Positions 18,846 through 28,527 of a stretch of DNA of 64,000 bases are shown piece after piece. The notes below the pieces were generated by a model. The model ran no database searches. It saw only the letters and a program-made list of their open reading frames with translations, and was not told the origin of the DNA. Within the stretch, counting starts at the first letter, position 1; each line of letters starts with the position of its first letter. Both the position numbers and the translations under genes were made by a program. The stretch comes from Psychrobacter sp. Choline-02u-9 (GTDB lineage Bacteria > Pseudomonadota > Gammaproteobacteria > Pseudomonadales > Moraxellaceae), in the NCBI RefSeq assembly GCF_002836505.1, contig NZ_PJBF01000042.1, positions 1-64,000 on the forward strand, given 5' to 3'.

Positions 18846-18938
18846 GTCACTAAAATCCTTTGAACAAGTATGATGCAATTAGAGCTTAAACGTCTGTCGA
18901 AAAAATTGATACCAAAGTAGTTTATGAAATATTCCTGC

Positions 18939-19952
18939 TTAAACTGAATAGTATTGCTTGTACCATTCGACAAATTTTGTGATTCCATCTTCGATACTGG
19001 TATCAGGTTTGAAATCAATATTATCTACTAGCTCGTCTATATCTGCATAAGTAATAGGCACATCACCTGCTTGCATCGGTAATAAATTCTCTTGCGCTTT
19101 TTTGCCACAAGCGCTTTCGATGGCAGTGATAAAACGGCGTAAAGTTACTGGTTGGTTATTGCCAATGTTATATATTTTATATGGAGCGGTCGCTGTAGTG
19201 ATAGTAGAGTATTGAGGAGAGGGGGCTTTATCCATTATCCGAATGATACCTTTTACAATATCATCAATGTAGGTAAAGTCACGCTGCATATCACCATTAT
19301 TGAAGACATTGATTGGCTCACCAGCTAGAATTTTTTTGGTAAAAGAAAAATAGGCCATATCAGGTCGACCATAAGGACCGTAAACGGTAAAAAACCTTAA
19401 TCCTGTCGTAGGGATATTATATAAATGGCTGTAGCTATGAGCCATGAGCTCGTTTGATTTTTTCGTGGCTGCATATAAGCTGATAGGAAAATCAACACAA
19501 TCAGCAGTGGTAAATGGCTGCTTTATATTCATACCATAGACTGAGCTGGAGCTTGCATAGATTAAATGCTTGATATCATGATGGCGGCAGCCCTCAAGTA
19601 TATTAACAAAGCCAACCACATTTGAATCAATATAAGCATTCGGATTTTCGATAGAGTAGCGCACACCTGCTTGGGCACCTAAATTAATGACAATATCGAA
19701 TTGATAGGTAGAAAAAAGATCAGACATAGCTTCGCGATCAGCAAGGTCTAGCTTAATGAAAGTAAAGTATTCTGTTTCTGATATTTCGTTTAGTAGTTTT
19801 AAGCGCTCTTTTTTTAAGCTCACGTCATAGTAGTCGTTGATATTATCAATACCAACGATGCAGTTATTGCTATTAGGCAGCTGTATTTGTAATAGGGCTT
19901 TGATTAAATGAAAACCAATAAAACCTGCCGCACCAGTGACTAATATATTCAT
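18939..19952 (-). CDS. NAD-dependent epimerase, likely UDP-glucuronate 4-epimerase
   Basis: This extended short-chain dehydrogenase interconverts nucleotide sugars. The 337-residue protein has the NAD-binding GAAGFIGFHL at residues 7-16. The catalytic pieces are SSSSVYGMN near residue 133 and YAATK (Tyr-x3-Lys) near 161. The segments FFTVYGPYGRPDMA and FNNGDMQRDFTYIDDI are characteristic of the CapI/WbnF-type UDP-GlcA 4-epimerases, which make UDP-galacturonate. Its start overlaps the stop of ugd by one base (TGATG), so the two are translationally coupled. That supports the specificity, since Ugd makes UDP-GlcA. UDP-glucose 4-epimerase activity cannot be excluded from sequence alone. Confidence 0.88.
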   Translation of the reverse strand: MNILVTGAAGFIGFHLIKALLQIQLPNSNNCIVGIDNINDYYDVSLKKERLKLLNEISETEYFTFIKLDLADREAMSDLFSTYQFDIVINLGAQAGVRYSIENPNAYIDSNVVGFVNILEGCRHHDIKHLIYASSSSVYGMNIKQPFTTADCVDFPISLYAATKKSNELMAHSYSHLYNIPTTGLRFFTVYGPYGRPDMAYFSFTKKILAGEPINVFNNGDMQRDFTYIDDIVKGIIRIMDKAPSPQYSTITTATAPYKIYNIGNNQPVTLRRFITAIESACGKKAQENLLPMQAGDVPITYADIDELVDNIDFKPDTSIEDGITKFVEWYKQYYSV

Positions 19953-21118
19953 CAGTCGCTCCCAAATAAATCACGCGTAAAGACCTTGTCCGCCACATCT
20001 TCGATTTCAGCAGATAAACGGTTTGCCACAATGACATCACTCATTGATTTAAACGCTTCTAGGTCTTGAATAACTTGTGAGTTGAAAAAGGTACTTTCTT
20101 TCAATACTGGTTCGTAAACAACGACTTCGATACCTTTTGCCTTAATACGTTTCATGATGCCTTGTATCGCAGAAGCTCTAAAGTTGTCTGATCCGCTTTT
20201 CATAACCAATCGGTGTATACCTACAATTTTTGGTTTTCTTTCAATAATTTTATCAGCGATGAAATCTTTACGAGTTCTGTTGGAGTCGACAATGGCTTTT
20301 ATCAGGTTACTTGGCACCTCGTCATAGTTCGCCAATAGCTGTTTGGTATCTTTAGGTAAGCAGTAGCCACCATAGCCAAATGATGGATTGTTATAATGAT
20401 CACCAATACGCGGGTCTAACCCAATACCTTCTATAATTTGTTTGGTTTCAAGTCCAAAGGTTTGAGCGTAAGTATCAAGCTCATTAAAATAGGCCACGCG
20501 CATTGCTAAATAAGTATTAGAAAACAGCTTGATTGCCTCAGCTTCAGTAGGCTTTACAAACAGTAGCGGTACGTCCTTTTTGATTGCGCCTTCAAGTAGT
20601 AAGTTAGCGAACAATTGAGCTCGTTCTGACTGTTCACCTACAATGATTCGAGAAGGATAAAGGTTGTCATGCAGCGCTTTACCTTCTCGCAAAAATTCGG
20701 GTGAAAAGATAATGTGGTCAGTCGCATAACGCTCTCTAATACTTGCTGTATACCCTACTGGTACGGTAGATTTGATAATGATAGTCGCTTGTTGATTGAC
20801 CAAAAGTACTTGCTCAATCACTGCTTCTACCGTTGATGTATTAAAATAATTGGTCTTGGCGTCATAATCAGTTGGTGTCGCCACAATAATAAAATCAGAG
20901 CCTTTATAGGCCGCCGATGCATCAAGTGTCGCAGAAAAGTTGAGATTTCTATTTGATAAAAAGTCTTCAATATCTTCATCTTCAATAGGGGATTGCTTAG
21001 CATTCAATAAGTCGATTTTTTCAGGAACAATGTCGACAGCGACGACTTCGTTGTGCTGTGCCAATAGCATTGCATTTGATAGGCCTACGTAACCTGTACC
21101 TACTACCGCTATTTTCAT
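19952..21118 (-). CDS. ugd: UDP-glucose 6-dehydrogenase
   Basis: Ugd oxidises UDP-glucose to UDP-glucuronate with two NAD+. The 388-residue length is the same as the Escherichia coli enzyme, and conservation is high throughout. The NAD motif is [10 protein letters not shown] at residues 7-16. The catalytic cysteine is in [15 protein letters not shown] near residue 250, and [19 protein letters not shown] and [14 protein letters not shown] (C-terminal end) are near-identical to the family. It is the first of a coupled pair with the epimerase, overlapping by one base. In enterobacteria Ugd feeds capsule, LPS or aminoarabinose; here the neighbours point to a GlcA- or GalA-containing surface glycan. 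Confidence 0.96.
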   Translation of the reverse strand: MKIAVVGTGYVGLSNAMLLAQHNEVVAVDIVPEKIDLLNAKQSPIEDEDIEDFLSNRNLNFSATLDASAAYKGSDFIIVATPTDYDAKTNYFNTSTVEAVIEQVLLVNQQATIIIKSTVPVGYTASIRERYATDHIIFSPEFLREGKALHDNLYPSRIIVGEQSERAQLFANLLLEGAIKKDVPLLFVKPTEAEAIKLFSNTYLAMRVAYFNELDTYAQTFGLETKQIIEGIGLDPRIGDHYNNPSFGYGGYCLPKDTKQLLANYDEVPSNLIKAIVDSNRTRKDFIADKIIERKPKIVGIHRLVMKSGSDNFRASAIQGIMKRIKAKGIEVVVYEPVLKESTFFNSQVIQDLEAFKSMSDVIVANRLSAEIEDVADKVFTRDLFGSD

Positions 21119-21208
21119 AATATATCCAAGTAATGTTTACGCTTTAATGGATCTAATCCAAAATTGGTTTGTGCTAAATAAGATTTAAAATCACGATACT
21201 GTGTCAGC

Positions 21209-22411
21209 TCAGCTAGCTGGTGTTCCTGTCACAGAAACGGGGAGATACGCTAAAAATTTATGCTTCATAGCTTGGCTGATTTTTTTGTGTAAATCTGGTT
21301 CAAGAAGATCTAGGCTTTGGATACAACCGTACTTGATAGATTTATCTTCTAAAGCAGTAATAAAATCATCGACACTACTTTCATTTTTTAGATAGTTGAC
21401 AGAGGTATCGGGTTTTAGATTTGCTTCATTTTTTTGAATTTTAAGATGATTCATCAGGGTTATTGGGTTCACCTGCGCCACATCTCTAAATTTATATCTA
21501 ATCTGCTCTGTCAGCAGCTGAGGATGATTTAGCAAATAATCTTTCAATATGTTCCTATCGACGATATGAGGATAGTGATGAATTTCAAAGAATTGATCCA
21601 TACCCAGTATTTTAGCACTTAACATTTGCGCGATAGTATGCCTTGGCTGTATCGATGTGCCAAACAATTTAAAGCGTGATTTTCGAAAATTAAGCTTGGC
21701 ATTCAAAGCAGCACTTTTACGCCACTCACCATGAATGATTAGCTTCTCACTGTCTAAAAAGTCATCTATCGTCACTGGTTGATTAAAAAAGAAATCATCG
21801 TTCATATAGATAAAATAGTCAGACAATCCTTGGATATTCCAAATCATCGTCTCAATTGATCGAGTGTTGAAGGTCGGTAAAAATTCTTCATAACCTAAAA
21901 ATATGTCCTTATGATCAACAATGCGTATTTTATCTGCTGAGCAAATACCTTGCTTGGCAAACTCATCGATGAACGCTGGCTTTTGTTGATCTGTGACGAC
22001 ATATATATGACGACAAAAAGGCACATATTTGATGATAGAAGCAATATTATAATATATCTCATCGTCACTGGCGAAACGCGTGTCAGTTATTGCGTCAGAT
22101 GCCACTTCTTTAGTTGGCTTATACTGTTCTCGCTTTTGTTTGAGTATAGGGTCTGCGCCATCTACCCAAGCAATGACGATGTCTAATGTACTTTCATTAG
22201 GCTGCTTCATAACTGATCCTGCTCTCATCGGATATGCATCTATTTTAGTAGCTATATTAGACCAGCTATGATATTTGCTGATGCGATTATTAACAAGGTT
22301 TAATCGATTCAGATAGTTAGACTTATTATCATTTTTTATAGAGATACCGTTAAATCCTGCTCGTACTTTACTGAGTAAATGCCGAGCAACAGCGGTAGGT
22401 GAGACTAGCAT
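21209..22411 (-). CDS. Stealth-family sugar-phosphate transferase
   Basis: Stealth proteins transfer hexose-1-phosphates to build phosphodiester-linked surface glycans; characterised members include meningococcal capsule polymerases. The 400-residue protein shows the conserved regions in order. CR1 is LDIVIAWVDGADP near residue 75. CR2 runs from FASDDEIYYNIASIIKYVP through HIYVVTD, then YFIYMNDDFFFNQPV. CR3 is HYPHIVDRNIL near residue 280, and CR4-like C-terminal segments follow. There is no signal peptide. It is oriented with ugd and the epimerase and ends 90 bp upstream of ugd, so co-transcription is likely. No capsule export genes are visible, so a phosphate-linked sugar on LOS is my inference. 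Confidence 0.88.
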   Translation of the reverse strand: MLVSPTAVARHLLSKVRAGFNGISIKNDNKSNYLNRLNLVNNRISKYHSWSNIATKIDAYPMRAGSVMKQPNESTLDIVIAWVDGADPILKQKREQYKPTKEVASDAITDTRFASDDEIYYNIASIIKYVPFCRHIYVVTDQQKPAFIDEFAKQGICSADKIRIVDHKDIFLGYEEFLPTFNTRSIETMIWNIQGLSDYFIYMNDDFFFNQPVTIDDFLDSEKLIIHGEWRKSAALNAKLNFRKSRFKLFGTSIQPRHTIAQMLSAKILGMDQFFEIHHYPHIVDRNILKDYLLNHPQLLTEQIRYKFRDVAQVNPITLMNHLKIQKNEANLKPDTSVNYLKNESSVDDFITALEDKSIKYGCIQSLDLLEPDLHKKISQAMKHKFLAYLPVSVTGTPAS

Positions 22412-22470
22412 ATAAAGTTAGAACGCTGCAATAATTATGACCATAGATGCATTCATTTGGCTAACCTATC

Positions 22471-23637
22471 ATGCCTATACCGTTAAAAAACCAAGCTGAG
22501 ACACCAATGCCACCTATTATTCTATTTATTTTAAAAGCGCTTGAAGGTCGCGGTGCTGAGCGTATGGTTGCGACGTTGGCAAGCACTTATGCAGATATGG
22601 GCTATCGTACTCATATTCTATGTTTGGAAGCGACGCAAGATATGCTACTAGACGCTCGTGTGCAATATCACATCGTGCCATATGATGAGGTGTTTTCTGA
22701 GCAGAATCTCGACCCAGAATCTACGCAAGCACAAGCCTACGAATCAGTCGCTAAGCGTATTGACACTTACGTGCTTAGCCAAATAGGGAAGCCAGATTTG
22801 ATACTGGCTAATATCTATAAAATAAACTGGATTATGGCATATAGCCAGTTGCCAAACATCGTAAATGTACTGCATACGGCGCTATCTAAGCAGTTCCAAA
22901 ACCAATTATTAGAGTCGCCAGTACAGACTATAAATCATTTGAAACTGGTCTATGGCGCTCATCCTTGTAGCTGTGTGAGTAAGGGTGCACGCCAAGATTT
23001 GATTGCTCTTATAGGAAATATCACCAAAACCACAACAATCTATAATCCTTGTGATGCTACTGGTATAAAGACCAAAGCAGCAGCATCTAGCCATCTTGAA
23101 CATTTCGGATTAGTAGATAAAGAGTACATTATACATGTCGCCTCATTTGATGACATGAAAGGTCATCGAGACTTGCTACAGGCGTATGCCAAAACAGAAC
23201 GAAAGCTGCCATTAGTGCTAGTAGGTAAAGGTAGGCTTGAAGCAGAGATTGAACAGTTGGCTGTCCAACTAAATATTAGCGATTGTATTAAGTTTTTAGG
23301 CTTCCAGACCAACCCTTATCCATTAATTAGATCAGCTGCACTGATGGTACTCACCTCTAAGTTTGAAGGCTTTGGCTATGTCATCGTAGAGGCGCAAGCA
23401 CTGGGCGTACCAGTAATCAGTACGGATTGTCCTTTTGGTCCACGAGAGCTATTACCCGAGCAGAACTTGATTGCGGTAAGTGATATTGATGGATTGGCCA
23501 TGCTTATCGACCAAGCCATAGACAACCTTACAGATTATATAGTGCCACTAAACCAGCAGTTACTGCCTGAACATATTGCAAGACAGTACTTAGCGTTTGG
23601 TTCTGTTTTAGATTCAGATAAAAATGAGGATTTATAA
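22471..23637 (+). CDS. Glycosyltransferase family 4 protein, paralog of the one at 16935
   Basis: The 388-residue protein is a GT-B, GT4-type transferase. The donor loop is KALEGRGAERMV near the N-terminus. VASFDDMKGHRDLL marks the linker to the second domain. The catalytic E-x7-E motif EGFGYVIVEAQALGVPVIS is near residue 310, and FGPRELLPEQNL follows. It aligns along its length with the product of 16935-18053, so one arose by duplication. It is an isolated plus-strand gene between minus-strand neighbours and diverges from the Stealth gene with 59 bp between the starts. The annotated ATG has a weak ribosome-binding site; a second ATG 12 codons on (MPPIILFILK) is possible. Confidence 0.88.
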   Translation: MPIPLKNQAETPMPPIILFILKALEGRGAERMVATLASTYADMGYRTHILCLEATQDMLLDARVQYHIVPYDEVFSEQNLDPESTQAQAYESVAKRIDTYVLSQIGKPDLILANIYKINWIMAYSQLPNIVNVLHTALSKQFQNQLLESPVQTINHLKLVYGAHPCSCVSKGARQDLIALIGNITKTTTIYNPCDATGIKTKAAASSHLEHFGLVDKEYIIHVASFDDMKGHRDLLQAYAKTERKLPLVLVGKGRLEAEIEQLAVQLNISDCIKFLGFQTNPYPLIRSAALMVLTSKFEGFGYVIVEAQALGVPVISTDCPFGPRELLPEQNLIAVSDIDGLAMLIDQAIDNLTDYIVPLNQQLLPEHIARQYLAFGSVLDSDKNEDL

Positions 23638-23696
23638 CGTGTAGTGGTTCTTAATTAAACGCAATCAAGTAGAGGTTATTAATTGCGAGTCATCAA

Positions 23697-24554
23697 CTAG
23701 AAAGTGTCGAATAGCGATTTAGAGATAGGAGAGTGGTTGATGACGGGTACACCATGCGATTGATAGATTCTGCCGAGCAAGTTAAACGAAGGGACAATGC
23801 GCTCGTTCATGACTTTGCTAAGCATACTTGGCGCACTATTGTTTTTATTTTCATAAAACCGTGGTTGCTTACTGTTTAGCAGGTCAATACCGTACAGATG
23901 AATACTCGCTGCTTGACGTGAAAAAGCCAACTGCGCTGCTACATAGGCGACAGTGCCTGCTTCCACAAAGCCATGAGTAATGTTAAGAGAGACGCCAATG
24001 TCAGCCGCTTTATGATTACTATCAATAATAAAGTTTGGATTATTGATAAAGTAGGATAGCGGCATTTTTTTATTGAGTAATTTTTTCTTAAAGATCAGCT
24101 TATTAAAAGATAGCTTGTTTGACTTCACTCCCCATGGCCTATCTACTGGGTACAACACTCGCATGGCATGATGGTACGTTCGCATAATATCAGGGTGCGT
24201 GGTGGCCATCGCTTCAAAGACAGCTAACGTTGCATATAGAGGTTGCCCTGTATAGTACTGCTGTAAAATCTCAGGCTGATGATTGATAAAGCGCGCATCA
24301 CTGATGACGTAACCAGCAATATCGGTAAACTGATGCTGCCCAACCAGGCTGATACTGCCATTAACAAAAATAGCAGGCGTATCTAGGAGCTCTGCTAACG
24401 GCAGCTGCTGTATAGATGGTCCTGAGGCGATAATATTGACGTCTTTTCCATGCAGGCTTTGTGCTGGTTCATTGGCATTAAAAGCATTGATAATGATGAG
24501 CTCATTATCAATATTGAAACCAGCAGTAGCAGGTAATCTTAAATATAGCGCCAT
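23697..24554 (-). CDS. Putative glycan-biosynthesis protein with MptE/sialyltransferase-like Rossmann domain
   Basis: I recognise only the fold of this 285-residue protein. The segment KDVNIIASGPSIQQLP (residues about 37-52) followed by AIFVNGSISL is the Rossmann P-loop-like start. It is shared by DUF115/MptE-like proteins and CST-type (GT42) sialyltransferases. VISDARFINHQPEILQQYY and GTVAYVAAQLAFSRQAASIHLYGIDL continue the pattern, with the last resembling the family C-terminal strand before an active-site segment. There is no signal peptide or membrane helix. It lies between a GT4 gene and a GT-A gene, so a transferase role in the same glycan is likely. No sialic-acid synthesis genes are in the window, so I would not call it a sialyltransferase. 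Confidence 0.7.
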   Translation of the reverse strand: MALYLRLPATAGFNIDNELIIINAFNANEPAQSLHGKDVNIIASGPSIQQLPLAELLDTPAIFVNGSISLVGQHQFTDIAGYVISDARFINHQPEILQQYYTGQPLYATLAVFEAMATTHPDIMRTYHHAMRVLYPVDRPWGVKSNKLSFNKLIFKKKLLNKKMPLSYFINNPNFIIDSNHKAADIGVSLNITHGFVEAGTVAYVAAQLAFSRQAASIHLYGIDLLNSKQPRFYENKNNSAPSMLSKVMNERIVPSFNLLGRIYQSHGVPVINHSPISKSLFDTF

Positions 24555-24650
24555 ACTATTTTCCAGTCGTTTATTTCACCTATCTTATATCTTAATACAC
24601 AGCCTTTACGCTAATTATAAATTGTCTACATATGGTTAATTACTAAGCAT

Positions 24651-25451
24651 TCATTGCCAATGGTCTTTTAACCATGGGCTTGGCTTCACATGTCGATACC
24701 ATTTACCGCCACTACCAGCAATTGCATCGGGCGGGTTAATCTCACCGTGGAAGATAACGATTTTGGCATCATCCGGCAGAGTAGGTGTGCGTACAAAGTT
24801 AAAAGGAATCGGCGCAATACATTGGTACTTAAAGCTGACACACCATGTTTTATCCCAATACTCTAAGTGGTGATGCTCACGCAAATAGTTAGAGAGGTAA
24901 GCCTGCTCGTGACGTACTTGGGTGCGAATGGTTTCAAAGTTCCGCTCAAAATTGGACAGCAAATCAGGATAGGTATTCATGCCAATATTAAAGCGGTAGA
25001 CAGAGCTATTACCAATCATGCGCCAAGGTTTTTTCCAGTCGCGGATAATGACGACACTGTCCTCATGCTCAGCTTGATAAGTAAAAAACGCATCAATATT
25101 ATCGACAATGACGATATCGATATCTAAAAATAGAGCCACACCTTTTAAATCATATAGCTTAGGTTTAAAGGTGGTCAGTTTCTTCCAACCACGTTCAGGA
25201 CCTGCTGGTAAATCCATATCGGGTATCGGATAACACGCAATCGCAGGGTCAATACCTGTGCTGTCATCGGTCAAGCAAACCATTTGAAAATCTAGGGTTA
25301 GATGTCGACTAACCATGTTGTAGAGACGATTGACGTATTCAGGACCATATTTGTCGCCCCATTTCATACAGATGATATAACGCTGTTCAGCAGCATTTGT
25401 GCTGGTTTGATTAGGATCTGTAGATGAGATCTTAGTTACGTCAGATGTCAT
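24651..25451 (-). CDS. Putative glycosyltransferase, paralog of the product at 13537
   Basis: The 266-residue protein is a GT-A-type transferase. The DxD is in ALFLDIDIVIVDNIDAFF near residue 105, and it opens after about 25 residues with IICMKWGDKYGPEYVNRLYN. It aligns along its length with the product of 13537-14373. Shared blocks include MVSR, CLTDDSTGID/CFTDDTTDVR, KLYDLKG/KLGDLTG and the C-terminal FPFN/FPLNY plus IVIFHGE/IVIFPGD segments. It is followed by the acyltransferase on the same strand but apart by 150 bp containing a tandem repeat. The paralog pair marks the two ends of the glycan block. Sugar and linkage are unknown. Confidence 0.8.
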   Translation of the reverse strand: MTSDVTKISSTDPNQTSTNAAEQRYIICMKWGDKYGPEYVNRLYNMVSRHLTLDFQMVCLTDDSTGIDPAIACYPIPDMDLPAGPERGWKKLTTFKPKLYDLKGVALFLDIDIVIVDNIDAFFTYQAEHEDSVVIIRDWKKPWRMIGNSSVYRFNIGMNTYPDLLSNFERNFETIRTQVRHEQAYLSNYLREHHHLEYWDKTWCVSFKYQCIAPIPFNFVRTPTLPDDAKIVIFHGEINPPDAIAGSGGKWYRHVKPSPWLKDHWQ

Positions 25452-25542
25452 AATGCACTCGCATTGAGATAATAGTCAGATAAATGAAGGACTAATAAAA
25501 GTAAAAAAATATAGAGTTCAACCAATATTAGCATAGCTGTGA

Positions 25543-25576
25543 CTGATGGTACGTCTAAACTGATGGTATGTCTAAA
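25543..25576. repeat. 17-bp tandem repeat (two copies)
   Basis: CTGATGGTACGTCTAAA at 25543-25559 is repeated directly at 25560-25576 with one C-to-T change. It lies between the acyltransferase stop and the next gene and may affect mRNA structure, but no function is shown. Confidence 0.75.
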
Positions 25577-25601
25577 TAGTGCAACGCTAGGTTGGTGATG
25601 A

Positions 25602-26624
25602 CTAATGATTGTCGAGCTTAGTGTTATCGCTTTTAACAGTACTATCGTTTTTAACATTGTCAGTTTTAACGCTATCGTTGATATCGCTAGCAGAGCGACT
25701 AGAAACGCTAGAATGGTGAGATTGGATAAAGGCTGCTAAAGTCTCTTTATCTTTTCGGTAAGGATTGCCTAAGTTTGGTATACGCTTAAAACGGCGATAG
25801 CCCCACATATAATGACTGTAGTTGTCTGTAATCATACGCTCCATTGCCTGATTGAGAGCATGAGTCGCCACTTCAGCATTGCGGTCATACAAGGCTGGAT
25901 CATTGAGTTTGTAGCAGTAAATGTCAAAACCGCGTCCATCGGTACGGCGAATACAAGATAAGCCAACTAGCGCACATTTGGTTTTGCTGGCCAGTTTGGA
26001 GGCAAGGGTACTGGTCAGTGTTTTGATACCAAAGAATGGAACGACAACGCCACCTGATGGCTCTGGAACGTGGTCTGGCAGTACAATACTAAAACCACCT
26101 TGCTTGAGCGTTTTAAACACGGCTTTGACGCCGCTACCATCAGTAGGTACCAAAGTCGCGTTGAGTCGGGCTCGACCCTGAAGGATAAACTCGTTAGCGA
26201 ATTTGCCGTCAACTGGCTTATACATAATAGTTGGCGCACCAAACTGGTTGAGCCAAGCATTCATCATCTCCCAAGTGCCGAGATGCGGTACGATAGCAAG
26301 CATGCCATTTGGATTGGCAAGACCTTCTAAAAGAATGTCTTTATTATGGACATCACGAATCTGAGCGATACTCCACTCAGGTGGCATCGCCCAGCTTTTT
26401 ATAGATTCAATACTGGTCAGACATTGATGATAAATAATGTCTTTGGTCAATGCACGCTTTTGCTGCTCAGACAGTGTATGAGTAATCAGCGCCATATTGA
26501 TCTGAATGGTACGCATGATACTTAGACTGGGTATCTTAATGATAACCCAAGCGGCAAAACGTGCCAGCATCTGCAGTACAGACAATGGCACGACTTTGAA
26601 AATATGATACGGATTCATGACCAC
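25602..26624 (-). CDS. LpxL/HtrB-like lipid A acyltransferase family protein
   Basis: This late acyltransferase of lipid A biosynthesis (or a related lysophospholipid acyltransferase) transfers a secondary acyl chain at the inner membrane. The catalytic H-x4-E motif is in VPHLGTWEMMNAW near residue 97, and the second block GGFSIVLPDHVPEPSGGV and the third, SKTKCALVGLSCIRR, match the family. The 340-residue protein is somewhat longer than LpxL. The last 28 residues are a hydrophilic, repetitive tail (VKTDNVKNDSTVKSDNTKLD) with no counterpart in the family core. The N-terminal 30 residues are hydrophobic. It is followed downstream by a glycosyltransferase gene, which links the glycan block to LOS. 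Confidence 0.85.
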   Translation of the reverse strand: MVMNPYHIFKVVPLSVLQMLARFAAWVIIKIPSLSIMRTIQINMALITHTLSEQQKRALTKDIIYHQCLTSIESIKSWAMPPEWSIAQIRDVHNKDILLEGLANPNGMLAIVPHLGTWEMMNAWLNQFGAPTIMYKPVDGKFANEFILQGRARLNATLVPTDGSGVKAVFKTLKQGGFSIVLPDHVPEPSGGVVVPFFGIKTLTSTLASKLASKTKCALVGLSCIRRTDGRGFDIYCYKLNDPALYDRNAEVATHALNQAMERMITDNYSHYMWGYRRFKRIPNLGNPYRKDKETLAAFIQSHHSSVSSRSASDINDSVKTDNVKNDSTVKSDNTKLDNH

Positions 26625-26685
26625 TCACATGGTAATGAATCACGTAACAAGCACTGTAGACAGCAACCGCGCATCATCAAACGAT

Positions 26686-28527
26686 TTATTCAGCAGGCTT
26701 GCTGGTATCAGCCTGTGCTTTTTCACGCACACGGATACCAAGCTCACGTAGTTGTTTGCTATCAACGCCAGCAGGTGCTTGGGTCAATGGGCAGTCAGCT
26801 GTTTTGGTTTTTGGGAAGGCGATAACGTCACGGATAGAGCTTGCGCCTACCATCAACATAATCAAACGATCCAAACCAAATGCTAGGCCGCCATGCGGTG
26901 GCGCACCGAATTTTAGGGCATCAAGTAAGAAACCAAACTTGTCTTCAGCTTCTTGCTCACCAATACCCAAGGCTTCAAGTACAGCTTGCTGCATATCGTA
27001 AGTATTGATACGTAAGCTACCACCACCAATTTCAGTACCATTCAATACCATATCATAAGCGATAGAAAGGGCAGATTCTGGGTTGTTTTTCAACTCTTCA
27101 ACTGAGCCTTTAGGCTTAGTGAACGGATGATGCATTGACGTCCAACGACCATCGTCAGTTTCTTCAAACATTGGGAAGTCAGTTACCCAAAGTGGTGCCC
27201 ATTCACAAGTCGTCATTTCAAGATCTAGACCAATTTTTTGACGTAATGCACCAATTGCATCATTCACGACACTGGCTTTATCCGCACCAAAGAAGATAAT
27301 GTCGCCATCTTCTGCAGCAGTACGCTCGATCAAGCTCACAAGCACGTCATCAGTCATGTTTTTGATAATTGGAGACTGTAGGCCTGACTCTTTATCCACA
27401 CCGTTGTTGATGCTGCTAGCGTCATTGACCTTGATATAAGCCAAACCGCGTGCACCATAAATACCAACAAACTTGGTATAAGCATCGATTTGCTTACGGC
27501 TTAATGATGCGCCACCAGGGATACGTAGGGCAGCCACACGACCTTTAGGATCGTTAGCAGGGCCAGCAAATACCTTAAAGTCAACGTCTTTCATCAAATC
27601 TGCAACGTCAACCAACTTTAGAGGAATACGTAAGTCAGGCTTGTCTGATGCATAGTCACGCATGGCTTCAGCGTAAGTCATGCGAGGGAACTGCTCGAAC
27701 TCAACGTCCATCATTGTCTTAAACAAATGCTTGATAAGACCTTCGTTGATGTTCATGATTTCTTCTTCGTTTAAGAAAGAAGTCTCGATATCCACCTGAG
27801 TAAATTCAGGCTGACGATCGGCACGTAAATCTTCATCACGGAAGCATTTAGCAATTTGATAATAACGGTCAAAACCTGACACCATCAATAATTGCTTAAA
27901 TAGCTGTGGTGACTGCGGCAGGGCAAAGAAGTTACCTGGACGAGTACGTGATGGTACAAGATAATCACGCGCACCTTCAGGCGTTGCACGAGTCAAGATA
28001 GGTGTCTCAACATCCAAGAAGCCATGGTCGTCTAAATAACGACGAATCGCTGAAGTTGCCTTGGCACGGAACACCATACGCTCTTGCATTTGCGGACGAC
28101 GCATATCAAGATAACGATACTTTAGACGCAAGTCTTCAGATACAGTCGTTTTTTCGTCATTCAATGGGAATGGCGGCGTTTCAGATTTAGCCAGTACTTC
28201 AATTTCTTTGCCCAATAGCTCAATCTGGCCACTGGTCATATTATTATTTTCAGTACCTTCATAACGGCGACGTACGCGGCCAGTTATCTTTAGCACGTAT
28301 TCAGGACGTACAGCATCTGCTGCTGCGAAAGCTTCTGGGGTATCAGGGTCGACCACGACCTGTAAGATACCAGCGCGGTCACGCATGTCTAAGAAAATCA
28401 CGCCACCGTGATCGCGACGACGATGTACCCAGCCTACGATACTAATGGTTTGCTCAAGCAAGCTCTCGGTTACGGCTCCGCAATACTCGTCTCGGTATTC
28501 GCTATGCGTCATAGTGCTTTGCGTCAT
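26686..28527 (-). CDS. aspS: Aspartyl-tRNA synthetase
   Basis: AspS charges tRNA-Asp. The 613-residue length and the order of domains fit the bacterial type: N-terminal OB anticodon-binding domain, class II catalytic core, and the GAD insertion around residues 300-420. Class II motifs are visible: motif 2 in [16 protein letters not shown] and motif 3 in GLAFGLDRL near the C-terminus. EFTQVDIE is the conserved aspartate-binding region. There is a second in-frame ATG six codons after the annotated start. It is the 3' neighbour of the LPS block and is divergent from sohB. Whether it is discriminating or non-discriminating cannot be told here. Confidence 0.98.
   Translation of the reverse strand: MTQSTMTHSEYRDEYCGAVTESLLEQTISIVGWVHRRRDHGGVIFLDMRDRAGILQVVVDPDTPEAFAAADAVRPEYVLKITGRVRRRYEGTENNNMTSGQIELLGKEIEVLAKSETPPFPLNDEKTTVSEDLRLKYRYLDMRRPQMQERMVFRAKATSAIRRYLDDHGFLDVETPILTRATPEGARDYLVPSRTRPGNFFALPQSPQLFKQLLMVSGFDRYYQIAKCFRDEDLRADRQPEFTQVDIETSFLNEEEIMNINEGLIKHLFKTMMDVEFEQFPRMTYAEAMRDYASDKPDLRIPLKLVDVADLMKDVDFKVFAGPANDPKGRVAALRIPGGASLSRKQIDAYTKFVGIYGARGLAYIKVNDASSINNGVDKESGLQSPIIKNMTDDVLVSLIERTAAEDGDIIFFGADKASVVNDAIGALRQKIGLDLEMTTCEWAPLWVTDFPMFEETDDGRWTSMHHPFTKPKGSVEELKNNPESALSIAYDMVLNGTEIGGGSLRINTYDMQQAVLEALGIGEQEAEDKFGFLLDALKFGAPPHGGLAFGLDRLIMLMVGASSIRDVIAFPKTKTADCPLTQAPAGVDSKQLRELGIRVREKAQADTSKPAE

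Noticed and set aside
25448..25657. Minus-strand 69-codon frame overlapping the acyltransferase 3' end
   Set aside because: Largely within the repeat-containing gap and out of frame with a real gene; no signal and no start.
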